From: Silvibacterium bohemicum
Lineage (GTDB): Bacteria; Acidobacteriota; Terriglobia; Terriglobales; Acidobacteriaceae
Direction: 5' to 3'
NCBI RefSeq assembly: GCF_001006305.1
Contig: NZ_LBHJ01000012.1
Span: 408,231-472,230, forward strand
Length of the DNA: 64,000 nucleotides
This document shows positions 37,499-47,162 of the stretch, in pieces; position 1 is the stretch's first letter, and every line of letters begins with the position of its first letter. Below the pieces are notes generated by a model. The model searched no databases and was not told the DNA's origin. It worked only from the letters and a program-made list of their open reading frames with translations. Made by a program: the position numbers and the translations under genes.

Positions 37499-38800
37499 TT
37501 ATTTTCGCGCCGCCTTCAGCTCTTCCCAATCCTTGATCGTCTGGTCGGCATAGGCATTCGCAAACGACGCCAGAGCCTCACCGAACTTCTCCCCAGTGCC
37601 CAGGTATCCGGCCAGCACGCAGGCGTCGCCCGACCGGGCATGGCCGCGAGCCAGGAGCTCGCCGCACATCTCGGCATACTCGAGCAGACCGGCGCCTTCG
37701 AGGTCTTCGATTTCGATGCTTGCCTTGTGGTCGTTGAGCTGGCGAACTTCGTAGTGACGATCGGCGATCGTTGTCCAGCCGAGGAATGGGTCTGACTGGA
37801 ACTGCATCGCCCGCTGGCCGTTGACTACGCGCTGGCCTTGATGGGCGGCCAGGAATTCCTGGTTCACGTAGCCGGCGTAGGCCGATCCCGGCTGCTCCTT
37901 CACCTGCAGAAAGAGCGGATCCGTCGAGCCATTGCCTTCAAGATAGACCACGTAATCGCGCAGCCCCACCGATCCCGTTCCCACGACTTTAAAGGCCACG
38001 TCGACGGGATGGTACTGCGCAAGAAAATGCCGCCGCTCCGGCTGCAGAGTCTGTCCATATTCCACCACCGATCCCAGCACCGCTCGTCTCACTTGAGAGC
38101 TCACATGCGTAAGTAGAGGTCTTTCTTCTTTGAACAGCCGCTTGCCATTTGGCTCCTTGGGCGCTTCCGTGAGCTGCTCGAGCGTGTGCATGGGCGTGCT
38201 GCGCTCCGCCTTCAGCAGCGCCTTGCTCACGGGCGTAATCCGTTGCAGCCGATGCACCTGGTACTTCGCTACCTCGGTCACAGGCATGCGCGCGAACATA
38301 TCTACAAATTTGCGATAGCGGATCACAAGTGCCGTCACTGCCGCATCGCATGCGCCGCGCTTGGCGCTCATCGCTCGCCCAGCCAGCACCAGGCTGGTAG
38401 CCAGCCGCTTCAGATCCCACTCGAAGGGGGCACGCGTCGTCTCGTCGAAGTCGTTGATGTCGAAGACCAGCCGGCCATCAGGGCCTGCAAATGCGCCCAA
38501 GTTGCGCACATGCGCGTCTCCGCAAATCTGGTTCACGATGCCAGTGTTCGCGAGCGTCGCCAGATCCGCGGCCATCACCGGCACTGCGCCGCGAAAGTAT
38601 CCGAAGGGCGACTCCAGCATGCGCTCATACTTGAGTGTCACCAGCTGCGGAACCCGTCCGCGCATGGATTCTTCCATCAGCACTACGGGCTTATGCCTGC
38701 GGGCTTCCGGCCGCCACTGCGCATGATCCTGTCGTGCTATCTGCTTGCGCCGAGCACGTCCTAGCTCGCGCCGTTCTTGAGGAGAAAGAAAATGAGCCAT
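37499..38800 (-). CDS. DUF2252 family protein
   Basis: 433 residues, full-length DUF2252. Landmark segments are ICGDAHVRNLGAF, FDINDFDETTRAPFEWDLKRL, VGTGSVGLRDYVVYLEG and GYLGTGEKFGEALA. The family is related to kinase-like phosphotransferases (the D-F-D-E motif resembles a catalytic loop), but no substrate is established. It runs on its own between the RcnB-like gene and the PfkB gene, all on the minus strand. Confidence 0.9.
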   Translation of the reverse strand: MAHFLSPQERRELGRARRKQIARQDHAQWRPEARRHKPVVLMEESMRGRVPQLVTLKYERMLESPFGYFRGAVPVMAADLATLANTGIVNQICGDAHVRNLGAFAGPDGRLVFDINDFDETTRAPFEWDLKRLATSLVLAGRAMSAKRGACDAAVTALVIRYRKFVDMFARMPVTEVAKYQVHRLQRITPVSKALLKAERSTPMHTLEQLTEAPKEPNGKRLFKEERPLLTHVSSQVRRAVLGSVVEYGQTLQPERRHFLAQYHPVDVAFKVVGTGSVGLRDYVVYLEGNGSTDPLFLQVKEQPGSAYAGYVNQEFLAAHQGQRVVNGQRAMQFQSDPFLGWTTIADRHYEVRQLNDHKASIEIEDLEGAGLLEYAEMCGELLARGHARSGDACVLAGYLGTGEKFGEALASFANAYADQTIKDWEELKAARK

Positions 38801-38870
38801 CGATCACGAGACGATACAACTTTCGCGCAACGATGACAATCTTGCCGGAGGGGAATGCAGAGGTTGTGCG

Positions 38871-39794
38871 TTAAACCTCGGCGATCCTCCTCTGAATCTC
38901 TGCCAGCGTCTCCGCACTCAACTCGGGCATCCCACCGGACTGCGATGCCACCCACGCACCCCAGCGATTGCCTGCTTCGTTCATCTGCGCCAAACTTGCA
39001 CCCGCAAGATAGGAGGTGGCGAGGGCCGCGGTGAAGGCGTCGCCGGCGCCGACCGTATCGACCACGGATCCGTGAATCCCTTGCCGCCGATGCGCGGCCT
39101 CGGGCGTAACCAGCAGGCTACCCGCCGCGCCCATTGTGACGGCTACCAATTTCAGGGGATATTGCGTTAGCAACCACTCGGCTGCAATGCGCAGATCGTC
39201 TTCGTTTTTGCCAGGGAGCAGATCGGAGCCAAGCATGCCCAGCACCAGCGGCACTTCCAACTCATTCAGCTTGAAAACGGTCGCAGCGGCCAACGATTCC
39301 GCAACTACATCCACAGAAAAGAAGGGCTCGCGCAAGTTCACGTCGAACACGCGCACGCAGTCCGGTCGCGTCGCTGCCACGAATTGACGGATCGTCTCCC
39401 GCGATGTCTCGGCGCGTTGGGCGAGCGAGCCGAAGCATACGGCATCAGCCTGAGCCGCCAGCTGGCGCCACTCCGCCGACCATTCCAGGTAATCCCATGC
39501 TGCCGGCTCGTGGATGACGTAATGCGGCTCGTTTTCGACAATCTTCACGCCGACGGTGCCGGTAGGCTGGGCGGTATCCGTCTGGAGAAAGGAAATATCC
39601 GCCGGCAGCTCGCTTAAAATCCCGTGCGCTCGGGCGCCCCACTCGTCCACGCCCAGCCGGCTGGCGATCACCCCGCGGTTTCCCAGCCGTGAGGCCATCA
39701 CGGCGAAGTTTGCCGGCGCTCCGCCTAATTGGGAGCCAGATGGCAGTAGATCCCAGAGCAGCTCGCCCAGCCCGACTACAGTTTTCTTTGCCAC
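38871..39794 (-). CDS. PfkB-family carbohydrate kinase
   Basis: 307 residues with a GTG start, chosen because GGGAGG lies 6 bases upstream; an ATG at 39845 has none. The N-terminal GGAPANFAV motif and C-terminal DTVGAGDAFTAAL anion hole with its catalytic Asp are present. It phosphorylates a sugar with ATP; fructokinase is likely from overall similarity but not shown. It is 70 bases upstream of the DUF2252 gene and divergent from the AsmA-like gene. Confidence 0.9.
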   Translation of the reverse strand: MAKKTVVGLGELLWDLLPSGSQLGGAPANFAVMASRLGNRGVIASRLGVDEWGARAHGILSELPADISFLQTDTAQPTGTVGVKIVENEPHYVIHEPAAWDYLEWSAEWRQLAAQADAVCFGSLAQRAETSRETIRQFVAATRPDCVRVFDVNLREPFFSVDVVAESLAAATVFKLNELEVPLVLGMLGSDLLPGKNEDDLRIAAEWLLTQYPLKLVAVTMGAAGSLLVTPEAAHRRQGIHGSVVDTVGAGDAFTAALATSYLAGASLAQMNEAGNRWGAWVASQSGGMPELSAETLAEIQRRIAEV

Positions 39795-39920
39795 GGCTGA
39801 CCTCCCGCTCTCTTCCGAAGCATGGTAAACCAACGCAATAGGCATTTTGTGCTTCTAAGCAATATTGCTCGCCTGTTGATATAGAAGTAGCCTTGGCAGA
39901 AGAAAGAAAGAGAAAGCTGA

Positions 39921-41642
39921 TTGGCTGATAGACCGGAATCCGTAAGCGGCGATCCCGCAATTGAAAACATCCCTTCCAGTCCTCGCCGGAAGCGTCGCGT
40001 GGGTCGTGTTTTCGTGTGGATAGCCTTCATCGCCGTGCTCATTGCGGCGGGGCTTTTTATCACGGCGGATATCTATTTCCACCGCGCCCTGCCAATTTTG
40101 CGCGGCCGCGTCATCAATACGCTGTCCACTCGTTTCGACAGCCGGGTTGAACTCGGAAGTTTCGATGTCTCCGTCTTCCGCGGTTTCGAAGTGACGGGCG
40201 GAGGACTCAAACTCTATCCCAACAAGCTCGACATGCAGCAGCCGCTCTTTTCCGCCGACAAATTTTCTTTCCGCACTGGCTGGCGCGATCTCTTCCGGAC
40301 CCCCATGCATATCGGGCAGGTGCAGGTTTCCGGTCTCGGCATCAACATGCCTCCTAAAAACCAGCGCCACGACATGCCCAGGTTGAATCAGCGTGGCGAA
40401 GAGGCGCACAAGCACAAGATAGAAATCGTCGTCGACGAGCTGGTGGTGAATAATGCCACGCTCATCCTCGGCACCGACAAGCCGGGCAAGGTTCCGCTGG
40501 AGTTCGATATCGCCAGCCTGCGCATGTCTTCGGTCGGAACCGGTCAGCCGATGCGCTTTCACGCCATCCTCACCAATCCCAAGCCGGTCGGCAACATCGA
40601 CTCGACGGGCAGCTTCGGTCCCTATGACACGGCCAGCCCCGGCGACACTCCCATCAGTGGCACGTATACCTTCAGCCATGCCGACCTCAGCACCATCAAG
40701 GGCATCGGAGGCATGCTCTCCTCGACAGGTAAGTATGTGGGAGCGCTCAGTCGCATCGTCGTCGATGGCGAAACCGATACGCCAAACTTCCAGCTCGACA
40801 CCGCCAAGCACGATGTTCCGCTGCATACCAGGTTCCACGCCATCGTGGACGGCACCAACGGCGACACCTATCTTCAGCCGGTCGACGCAACGCTCGGTCA
40901 CTCGCACATCCTTGCCGTGGGAGATGTCGTTCGCGCTCCCGGTGGTCAGGGCCATAACATCACGCTCGACGTCACGGTCGATCACGCCCGCATCGAGGAT
41001 ATGCTGCAGCTTGCCGTGAAGACGCAGCCGCCGATCATGACCGGCTCGCTGGTGATGCACACCAAGTTCTATCTTCCTCCCGGAAAAGTTCGCGTCGCCG
41101 ACAAGCTGCGTCTCAAAGGAAGTTTTGAGATCGACGGCGTCCACTTCACCAACGACAAAGTGCAGAGCAAGGTGGACCAACTCAGCTTGCGCGGTCAGGG
41201 ACGCGCTCAGGAAGCGGCGCAGGAATCCAAGGGCGGACCTGCGGCCAACGCCATCTCCCAGATGCAGGGCAACTTCGATCTCGACGCGAGCAAGCTCTCA
41301 TTCAGCGATCTCCGCTACGCTGTGCCCGGTGCGCATATCTCCATGACTGGCATTTATACACTCGACGGCAAGCAGTTCGATTTCCATGGAACGGCGCGCA
41401 TGGATGCCAAGGTGTCGCAGATGGTCACGGGATGGAAGTCCGTGCTCCTCAAACTTGCCGATCCGTACTTTTCGAAGAATGGAGCGGGCACCGAGGTTCC
41501 TATCTCCGTAACCGGAACCAACTCCGATCCGCATTTCGGTCTCGACTTCGGCCACAAGGATAAGGGCCAGACTAAGGACCAGAACACACAAGGAAAGCCG
41601 CAACCCCAGTCGCCGCCATCGCAGCCTCGTCCACCGCAATAG
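39921..41642 (+). CDS. AsmA-like envelope protein
   Basis: 573 residues. A membrane helix (VFVWIAFIAVLIAAGLFITA, about residues 30-50) near the N-terminus anchors a long periplasmic beta-rich part (RGRVINTLSTRFDSRVELGSFD and on) of the AsmA/DUF748 type, ending in a Pro/Gln-rich tail. AsmA-like proteins are thought to carry lipids across the periplasm or to affect outer-membrane assembly. The likely start is TTG, as no ATG fits. It is divergent from the sugar kinase and upstream of the GH13 gene. Confidence 0.78.
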   Translation: MADRPESVSGDPAIENIPSSPRRKRRVGRVFVWIAFIAVLIAAGLFITADIYFHRALPILRGRVINTLSTRFDSRVELGSFDVSVFRGFEVTGGGLKLYPNKLDMQQPLFSADKFSFRTGWRDLFRTPMHIGQVQVSGLGINMPPKNQRHDMPRLNQRGEEAHKHKIEIVVDELVVNNATLILGTDKPGKVPLEFDIASLRMSSVGTGQPMRFHAILTNPKPVGNIDSTGSFGPYDTASPGDTPISGTYTFSHADLSTIKGIGGMLSSTGKYVGALSRIVVDGETDTPNFQLDTAKHDVPLHTRFHAIVDGTNGDTYLQPVDATLGHSHILAVGDVVRAPGGQGHNITLDVTVDHARIEDMLQLAVKTQPPIMTGSLVMHTKFYLPPGKVRVADKLRLKGSFEIDGVHFTNDKVQSKVDQLSLRGQGRAQEAAQESKGGPAANAISQMQGNFDLDASKLSFSDLRYAVPGAHISMTGIYTLDGKQFDFHGTARMDAKVSQMVTGWKSVLLKLADPYFSKNGAGTEVPISVTGTNSDPHFGLDFGHKDKGQTKDQNTQGKPQPQSPPSQPRPPQ

Positions 41643-41895
41643 CGCTCAGAAGGTCAAGCTACCGTCGTCGGCTTACATGCCTGTCGAGCGCGCCTGAATA
41701 ACAATTGCCATCTGCGCGAGTGCGCGTTTTATCAACGCATGAGATTACGTCGTGCGTCGAAACGCGCCATCGTATTCTCGAGAATCTTAGCCATTGGTCA
41801 TCCTGACCATCCCCGCACCAATGTGTTACCTTGCTGCAGACGCTGTCCGGTAAGAGCGGCGACGTACGATCAATTTGATTTGGGAGGATACCTCG

Positions 41896-43689
41896 ATGAA
41901 TACGATCCGCACCAGGATCGCGGGCGCTGCGATTGCGTTCGCTCTCGCTTCCACCTTCACGCCCGCCATGCCCGGTCAGGCCACCTCCAAGGCGGAAGGT
42001 GCAAGCGGAAAAGCTCCGGCCTTCACCACCAATCCAGCCTGGTATAAGTCAGCGCTCATCTATGAAATTTATCCGCGCAGCTTCCAGGATTCGAACGGCG
42101 ACGGCATTGGCGATCTGAATGGCATCACCTCGCGCCTCGACTATCTCAAGACCCTCGGCGTAGACGCGATCTGGCTGACTCCGATTTATCCCTCACCGCA
42201 GGTCGATTTTGGATACGACATCTCCAACTATGAGGACATCGATCCGCAGTACGGCACTCTCGCGGACTTCGATCATCTGATTGCCGAAGCGAAGAAGCGC
42301 AATATCGGCATCATCATGGATCTGGTTCTCAACCACACTTCGGACAAGCATCCCTGGTTCATACAATCCAAGAGCTCGAAGAGCAATCCCAAGCGCGACT
42401 GGTATGTATGGAAGGACGGCAAGGCTGGTGGCGAGCCGCCGAATAATCCTCCGAACAATTGGGAGTCGGTCTTTGGTCACTCCGCCTGGCAATGGGATCC
42501 CGGTACTCATCAGTATTACTACCACCGCTTCTACATTCAGCAGCCCGACCTCAACTGGGATAATCCTCAGGTTCGCAAAGCCATGTATGACGTGGAGCGC
42601 TTCTGGATCAACCGCGGAGTTGTCGGCTTTCGCCTCGACGCGATCACGTCGCTCTTCGAAGATCCAACCTTCTCCGACGAAGACTATGTGAAGGATGCGA
42701 ATGGCAATATCAAGATCAATGCCTACGGAGACAAGGAAGTAAAAACCGATAAGACCGACAACTTGCCCAAGGTAAACGACGTGCTGGCTGAGCTGCGCAA
42801 GACCGCCGACCAGACTAAAGGCCGCAAGGTCGTACTCATCGGTGAGACTTATGTGAGTTCCATTGCCGACCTTCGCCGTCTCTATGGCGAGCATAACGAC
42901 GCGCTCGACCTTCCGATGGACATGCAGGTGGGCTTCATCAACAAGCTCGACGTTTCGGAATTCCGCAAGAACATCGGCGATGCCGAAACAGGGCTGAACG
43001 GCAATGAGCCGCTCTTCGTCTTCGACAACCACGACAATCCTCGCTGGGACCGCTATGGCGACGGCACACATAACCAGGACATCGGCCGCATGCTGGCCAC
43101 CGTCCTCTTCGCCTCGCGCGACACGGCCATGATGTACTACGGCGACGAGATCGCCATGGTCACCACGCCGCCCACCAGCAAGGATCAGGTCAAGGATCCT
43201 ATCGGCATCACCGGCTGGCCCAAGGAGAAGGGCCGCGACGGCGAGCGCACTCCCATGCAGTGGAATTCCGACTCGAACGCCGGCTTCGCTAAAGATGGCG
43301 TCACGCCGTGGCTGCCTATTCCGTCCAGCTATAAGACTGCGAATGTGCAGACCGAGGTCTCCGACTACGACTCGATGCTGAATTGGTACAAGCAGCTCAT
43401 CGAGCTTCGCCGGACGAACCCTGCCATCCGCGACGGCCAGCATGTGATGGTCAACACCGACAACAACAATGTCCTGATGTGGCTGCGCCAGGCGCAGGGA
43501 CAGCCGGCTGTAGTCGTAGCCTGTAACTTCACCGCACAGCCGCAGAAGGTGAGCTTCGATTTATCCGCACAGGGCATCACCAGCAAGAACGCCAAGACGC
43601 TGATGAAAACTCCGGGCAGCAGCGATCCGGCATCGCTCGACGCGGTGCAACTGCCGCCCTTCGGTGTGTACATCGGGCAGGTGCAGTAA
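41896..43689 (+). CDS. Exported GH13 alpha-glucosidase-like enzyme
   Basis: 597 residues with a signal peptide (AIAFALASTFTPAMPGQA). The GH13 barrel is complete: YPRSFQDSNGDGIGDLNG at the start, D248 nucleophile (FRLDAI), E317 acid/base (GETY), D380 (FDNHDNP). The QPDLNWDNPQVR segment is that of alpha-glucosidases, oligo-1,6-glucosidases and trehalose synthases rather than alpha-amylases. It hydrolyses or transfers short alpha-glucans outside the cytoplasm. Start chosen at 41896 with GGGAGG 8 bases upstream. A strong palindromic terminator follows. Confidence 0.93.
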   Translation: MNTIRTRIAGAAIAFALASTFTPAMPGQATSKAEGASGKAPAFTTNPAWYKSALIYEIYPRSFQDSNGDGIGDLNGITSRLDYLKTLGVDAIWLTPIYPSPQVDFGYDISNYEDIDPQYGTLADFDHLIAEAKKRNIGIIMDLVLNHTSDKHPWFIQSKSSKSNPKRDWYVWKDGKAGGEPPNNPPNNWESVFGHSAWQWDPGTHQYYYHRFYIQQPDLNWDNPQVRKAMYDVERFWINRGVVGFRLDAITSLFEDPTFSDEDYVKDANGNIKINAYGDKEVKTDKTDNLPKVNDVLAELRKTADQTKGRKVVLIGETYVSSIADLRRLYGEHNDALDLPMDMQVGFINKLDVSEFRKNIGDAETGLNGNEPLFVFDNHDNPRWDRYGDGTHNQDIGRMLATVLFASRDTAMMYYGDEIAMVTTPPTSKDQVKDPIGITGWPKEKGRDGERTPMQWNSDSNAGFAKDGVTPWLPIPSSYKTANVQTEVSDYDSMLNWYKQLIELRRTNPAIRDGQHVMVNTDNNNVLMWLRQAQGQPAVVVACNFTAQPQKVSFDLSAQGITSKNAKTLMKTPGSSDPASLDAVQLPPFGVYIGQVQ

Positions 43690-43718
43690 GCAATCGTTAG
43701 ACCAATCTGCGCGACAAA

Positions 43719-43746
43719 CAACGGCCCACGAATTCGTGGGCCGTTG
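43719..43746. terminator. Bidirectional terminator, 28-bp perfect palindrome
   Basis: CAACGGCCCACGAA and its exact reverse complement meet at the centre AATT. It lies 30 bases past the GH13 stop, between convergent genes (next stop at 43816). A CTCTTT run follows on the plus strand. Confidence 0.8.
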
Positions 43747-43815
43747 CTCTTTGCGGAGCCAAACGCCTGCTCATTCCTATTCCGAAGAAAGCAAATCCGC
43801 GGGCTGCTCTGAAGG

Positions 43816-45078
43816 CTAGTTCTTGAGAAGAATGGCCAAGCCCTGAATGTTATCCAGGCTTCGACCACGAATGAAGTCGCCAACTTCTTTGAGATACGAA
43901 GGATTGTGTTCGACCGCCTTCGAGAACGATTGCACCAGCTTGATCAGATGATCGGTTCCAAACGCCTCGCGATAATGCCCAGCCATGCCGATGAGCAGGC
44001 CGTTAATCACAGCGTACTGTGCCGCCATCAGAATGTATTCGCCGAAGATGCTCTGGGGCGTGAAGTGGGCGCTCGCCTCGCGGCCAAATGGGAATAAGGT
44101 TCGGAAGACATAGTTCAGGAGATAGTTCTCCATGATGAACGGATGCTTCTCGAAGAAGGGCCGCAGATACTTTGCCTCGGCCTCGACGTAATGCCCCGCA
44201 TACTCGTTAGGCGTGGCATTCGGCGTGTAGCCCGCGCCCTGGGCAAACTCCCGAAAGCATTCATAGAAGCGCTGGCCACTGGCCCCCTCCCGTATGCGCA
44301 GATCGGCGAGCCGCAGCACGACATCGAGCTGCACGGCCGGCTGCGCCTGCATCCCTTCAAGCTGATCGCGCAGCGCGCCAGTGGCAAGGATGTTGCGATA
44401 GTCGTTAAGAATCTGAGGCACGGTTGCGTCGTCTGCGGTGGTCGCGAGCCCATCCAGGCGCTTGCACAGCATCCCCAGCAGGAAAACGCGCTGCCATAGC
44501 GGCCTGCCCTGGTCCTGAAGCAATGCCACGATGCAGGATCGGATCTCGGCGAAATATTCATATGGCTTATGGATCAAGCCGTCGCCATTGCCCGCCAGCT
44601 TGGAAAACTGATCCATCCGGAAATACGAAGAAGAATCCCCATCCCCCATCTGCATCGATTGCGGATCGAGCAGGACCTGCCTCGCCGCTTCCGGACACGA
44701 GAGGTAGAGCGATACCTCGATCTCGTCGTTTACGTTATTCAGGACGCGCGGATAGATGGAGCAGGTTGTCGAGAGATATTCCGGGCCATGTTTCTGCTGC
44801 ACGCCGCAGAGGCGATCCGTGGTGAGAAACGGACAATTCTTCGCTTCATTCAGATCGATTCGAGCATATAGCGTGTCGCTGACGTCGCCGGAATTGCGCG
44901 AGATGTGCTGCTTGGCGTGCGCGCGAAGATCTTCTTCCGGAAAGAGCTGATATTTCTCGTAAGTGGCCTTGTCCATCGGAATGGTCCAGCCGTGACAGCA
45001 TGTGTCCTCGCAAGCTGTGCCGATGCAGCGAAAGGTTTTTCCGTAAGATGGCCGAATTGGTGCGGTAGTTCCCGTCAT
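43816..45078 (-). CDS. FliB-like flagellin lysine-N-methylase family protein
   Basis: 420 residues. The N-terminus has the family's cysteine pattern: C18, C23, C27, C28 in FRCIGTACEDTCCHGW, later NCPFLTTDRLCGVQ and CSIYPRVLN. FliB methylates lysines of flagellin in Salmonella; the cysteines are thought to bind a metal cluster. No flagellar gene lies in this window, so the substrate may be another protein. The ATG has GGAGAG at good spacing. It is convergent with the GH13 gene. Confidence 0.85.
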   Translation of the reverse strand: MTGTTAPIRPSYGKTFRCIGTACEDTCCHGWTIPMDKATYEKYQLFPEEDLRAHAKQHISRNSGDVSDTLYARIDLNEAKNCPFLTTDRLCGVQQKHGPEYLSTTCSIYPRVLNNVNDEIEVSLYLSCPEAARQVLLDPQSMQMGDGDSSSYFRMDQFSKLAGNGDGLIHKPYEYFAEIRSCIVALLQDQGRPLWQRVFLLGMLCKRLDGLATTADDATVPQILNDYRNILATGALRDQLEGMQAQPAVQLDVVLRLADLRIREGASGQRFYECFREFAQGAGYTPNATPNEYAGHYVEAEAKYLRPFFEKHPFIMENYLLNYVFRTLFPFGREASAHFTPQSIFGEYILMAAQYAVINGLLIGMAGHYREAFGTDHLIKLVQSFSKAVEHNPSYLKEVGDFIRGRSLDNIQGLAILLKN

Positions 45079-45339
45079 GAAGCTCTCCAGCGAAGCCAGA
45101 CAGAAGCACGTAGATGTACCTGCAACTTGCTGGATGCCTTATCGGTTGAAGTAGTCTTGCCGCGATGCCGCGGAGTCAAGCCATCCTTCACCTTGAGGAA
45201 ATTGTAACCGCGGGAGCACCTTGATCACGAGCAGCCAGGACTGCCCCTTTTGTGTGAGTACACCAAAGATAAAACCTGATGAACCTGTGATCGTTCACAA
45301 GGTCGGTCGTGTGGTCACAGAGTTGTTCTCATTGCAAAG

Positions 45340-45364
45340 AAAAAAACCCGGGCCGAAGCCCGGG
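45340..45364 (-). terminator. Terminator (distal)
   Basis: CCCGGGC, loop CGAA, GCCCGGG, with seven T's after it on the minus strand. It lies about 240 bases beyond the first terminator; the transcript it ends is unknown. Confidence 0.75.
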
Positions 45365-45600
45365 ACGTCAGTAGTTCAAATGCCTTGTATCACCTGGAGA
45401 CTGCCAGGGTTGGCGGACCGTTTCCGGATCCAATGAGGTTGTCACCCCGCGTGAGCCTGTTCGTCAAAGGGCTGCGTCGAAAGCTGAGAACCTTGCCTGT
45501 AACGCCATCAGGATCACCCGCGCGGCATCATCGATCCATAACACTTCAGTGAAAAGCGCGAACGAGCGCGCTATTGCCGCCTCCCACTTTCGTGTGATCG

Positions 45601-45634
45601 CGAAAAAGAACAGGGCACCCGTGGAGAGTGCCCC
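45601..45634 (-). terminator. Terminator of the phosphatase gene
   Basis: On the minus strand GGGCAC, 9-base loop, GTGCCC, then TGTTCTTTTT. The stem (45613-45633) lies 22 bases past the stop at 45656. Confidence 0.75.
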
Positions 45635-45655
45635 GTTTAATAGAGGAAGCTTTGC

Positions 45656-46903
45656 TTAGCTGAGTGCGCGTGTCGACAGATTCACCGTGACCGTGTCATC
45701 GGGTGTCTTGGTTACGCCGCCATCGGCCTCGGGATGGAACTCGATGGTCAGAGTTTCCGCGTTCACCACCAGGCGAAGATAACCATAATCCGTATCGTCG
45801 TAGCTGTTGAGCGTGAGCGTGTCGTCGATCGTGTACGGCGTGCGATACGTGCCGCGTATGGTGGAGAGCGGCGAATGTCCGCCGCATCCGGCAACAATGT
45901 AGGGTGTCTCGGTATTGTTTACCGTCCGCGTGTAGCGCTGGTAGTTATGCGAGTGGCCCGAGAGCACAGCGTGCGGCCAGAAGCCAGCGGCGGTGCAGGC
46001 GCTGTCGATATCCGCCAGCATCTGCGGGCTGCCGCCGTGATCGGTGCCGCCGGTGAAGGGAGGGTGATGCACGGCGATGATCACCGCGCCCACATATTTT
46101 TCGGAGACGATGCGCTGCAATGCCGCCGTGAGGAATGCCACCTGCCGCTGATCGAGAACCGTGTTCGAGCCGTTCTCATCCGAGATGACGCCGGGGTCTT
46201 CGAGCACGTTGCTGTAGAGTCCGAGAACCCGCACGAAGGGCGCGTCGAAGGTGAAATAGACGCCGGGCTGAATCATCGCAGTGCGCGAAAGGCCGCCGGC
46301 ATCGGGCGTGACCACCGGGCTCGGTGCGCAGAAGTTATTCAAGAATGCTTCCAGCGTCGGAGCCGAATCGCTCGAATAGACTACGCCGTCGTGGTTGCCG
46401 GCCATGGCCACGATCGGCGCCGGATAGGAGCGATAAGGCTCGTAAAACTGATCGTAGTAATACGTCGCTTCGCCGAAGTAATAGACTACGTCGCCGAGAT
46501 GGAAGAGGAACGACGGAACATCGGCGTCATCGTCCTCCGTGAAATCTGACACCATCTTGTCCGCAACCAGCGATTGCGTGGAGGGCCCGTCGACACTTCC
46601 CGTATCGCCGACCGAGTGGAACACAATCTGCCCCGCGCTCTGAATGGCTGCAGTCTTCGCCGCGCCCTGGTCGCCGTAAACCTGCGCCAGCGTGAGGACC
46701 GGTTCCACGGCGTTGCCGACAGGTTGCGGCACCGGCTCGAGATTCGCAATTTCTTTATCCTTCTGATCGGTCACCGGCGTTTTAAATCCGGTGGGATCGG
46801 GCGATGGCTCGGGCTGCGCGAAAACGGGCTGGGGAGTGGATGCATCCTGCGGCTTGAGCTGCGCTGCAGAAGGATCGGAGGGAGGAGGCGTGTTTTTCGG
46901 CAT
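45656..46903 (-). CDS. Purple-acid-phosphatase-like metallophosphoesterase
   Basis: 415 residues. After a long Pro/Gln-rich, probably disordered N-terminus (about 60 residues) come the phosphoesterase motifs: HSVGDTG, FHLGDVVYY, AGNHDG, AVHHPPF and SGHSHNYQRY, as in purple acid phosphatases. No signal peptide is visible, which is unusual for this class; it may be cytoplasmic or exported by another route. The ATG at 46903 has AGG 9 bases upstream; a TTG three codons earlier is an alternative. It is divergent from the next gene. Confidence 0.88.
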   Translation of the reverse strand: MPKNTPPPSDPSAAQLKPQDASTPQPVFAQPEPSPDPTGFKTPVTDQKDKEIANLEPVPQPVGNAVEPVLTLAQVYGDQGAAKTAAIQSAGQIVFHSVGDTGSVDGPSTQSLVADKMVSDFTEDDDADVPSFLFHLGDVVYYFGEATYYYDQFYEPYRSYPAPIVAMAGNHDGVVYSSDSAPTLEAFLNNFCAPSPVVTPDAGGLSRTAMIQPGVYFTFDAPFVRVLGLYSNVLEDPGVISDENGSNTVLDQRQVAFLTAALQRIVSEKYVGAVIIAVHHPPFTGGTDHGGSPQMLADIDSACTAAGFWPHAVLSGHSHNYQRYTRTVNNTETPYIVAGCGGHSPLSTIRGTYRTPYTIDDTLTLNSYDDTDYGYLRLVVNAETLTIEFHPEADGGVTKTPDDTVTVNLSTRALS

Positions 46904-47162
46904 GGGGGTCAACCTGGGTACGAACGTACTGAGAGCATAGTTTCGCGGGATGTCGGGGAAGTTAAGACGGGGCGAACTCGCACTGTTCCCCGGCGAGTGC
47001 TAACAATTTTGCAAATGAATTCATCTAGTAACTTGCCAGATGAATCGAAATCCTTACATTTGTGACAACGAGGTTAAAGAAATTCTTCGGCTCTGCCGAA
47101 AGCTATACAGACCGGCAAGGTCGAGGAAAGCAAGCCAACCTGAGGTCCTCATTGGGGGTTGC

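Larger units (their letters stand above)
45079..45655. other. Intergenic, 577 bases with two minus-strand terminators
   Basis: Region between the FliB-like gene start and the phosphatase gene stop. It holds two hairpins with T-runs for the minus strand (listed), 236 bases apart. A plus-strand frame at 45221-45436 runs through the left hairpin and is not convincing. The FliB promoter must lie at the left end. Confidence 0.5.

Noticed and set aside
45221-45436. 71-codon plus-strand frame with a CPFC motif.
   Set aside because: Its second half is the minus-strand terminator hairpin; no ribosome site or homology.
45450-45656. Open frame of about 60 codons continuing in frame past the TAA of the phosphatase gene, suggesting stop read-through.
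   Set aside because: It runs through the terminator hairpin, has no start codon at its beginning and no recognisable family; the length is possible by chance in GC-rich DNA.
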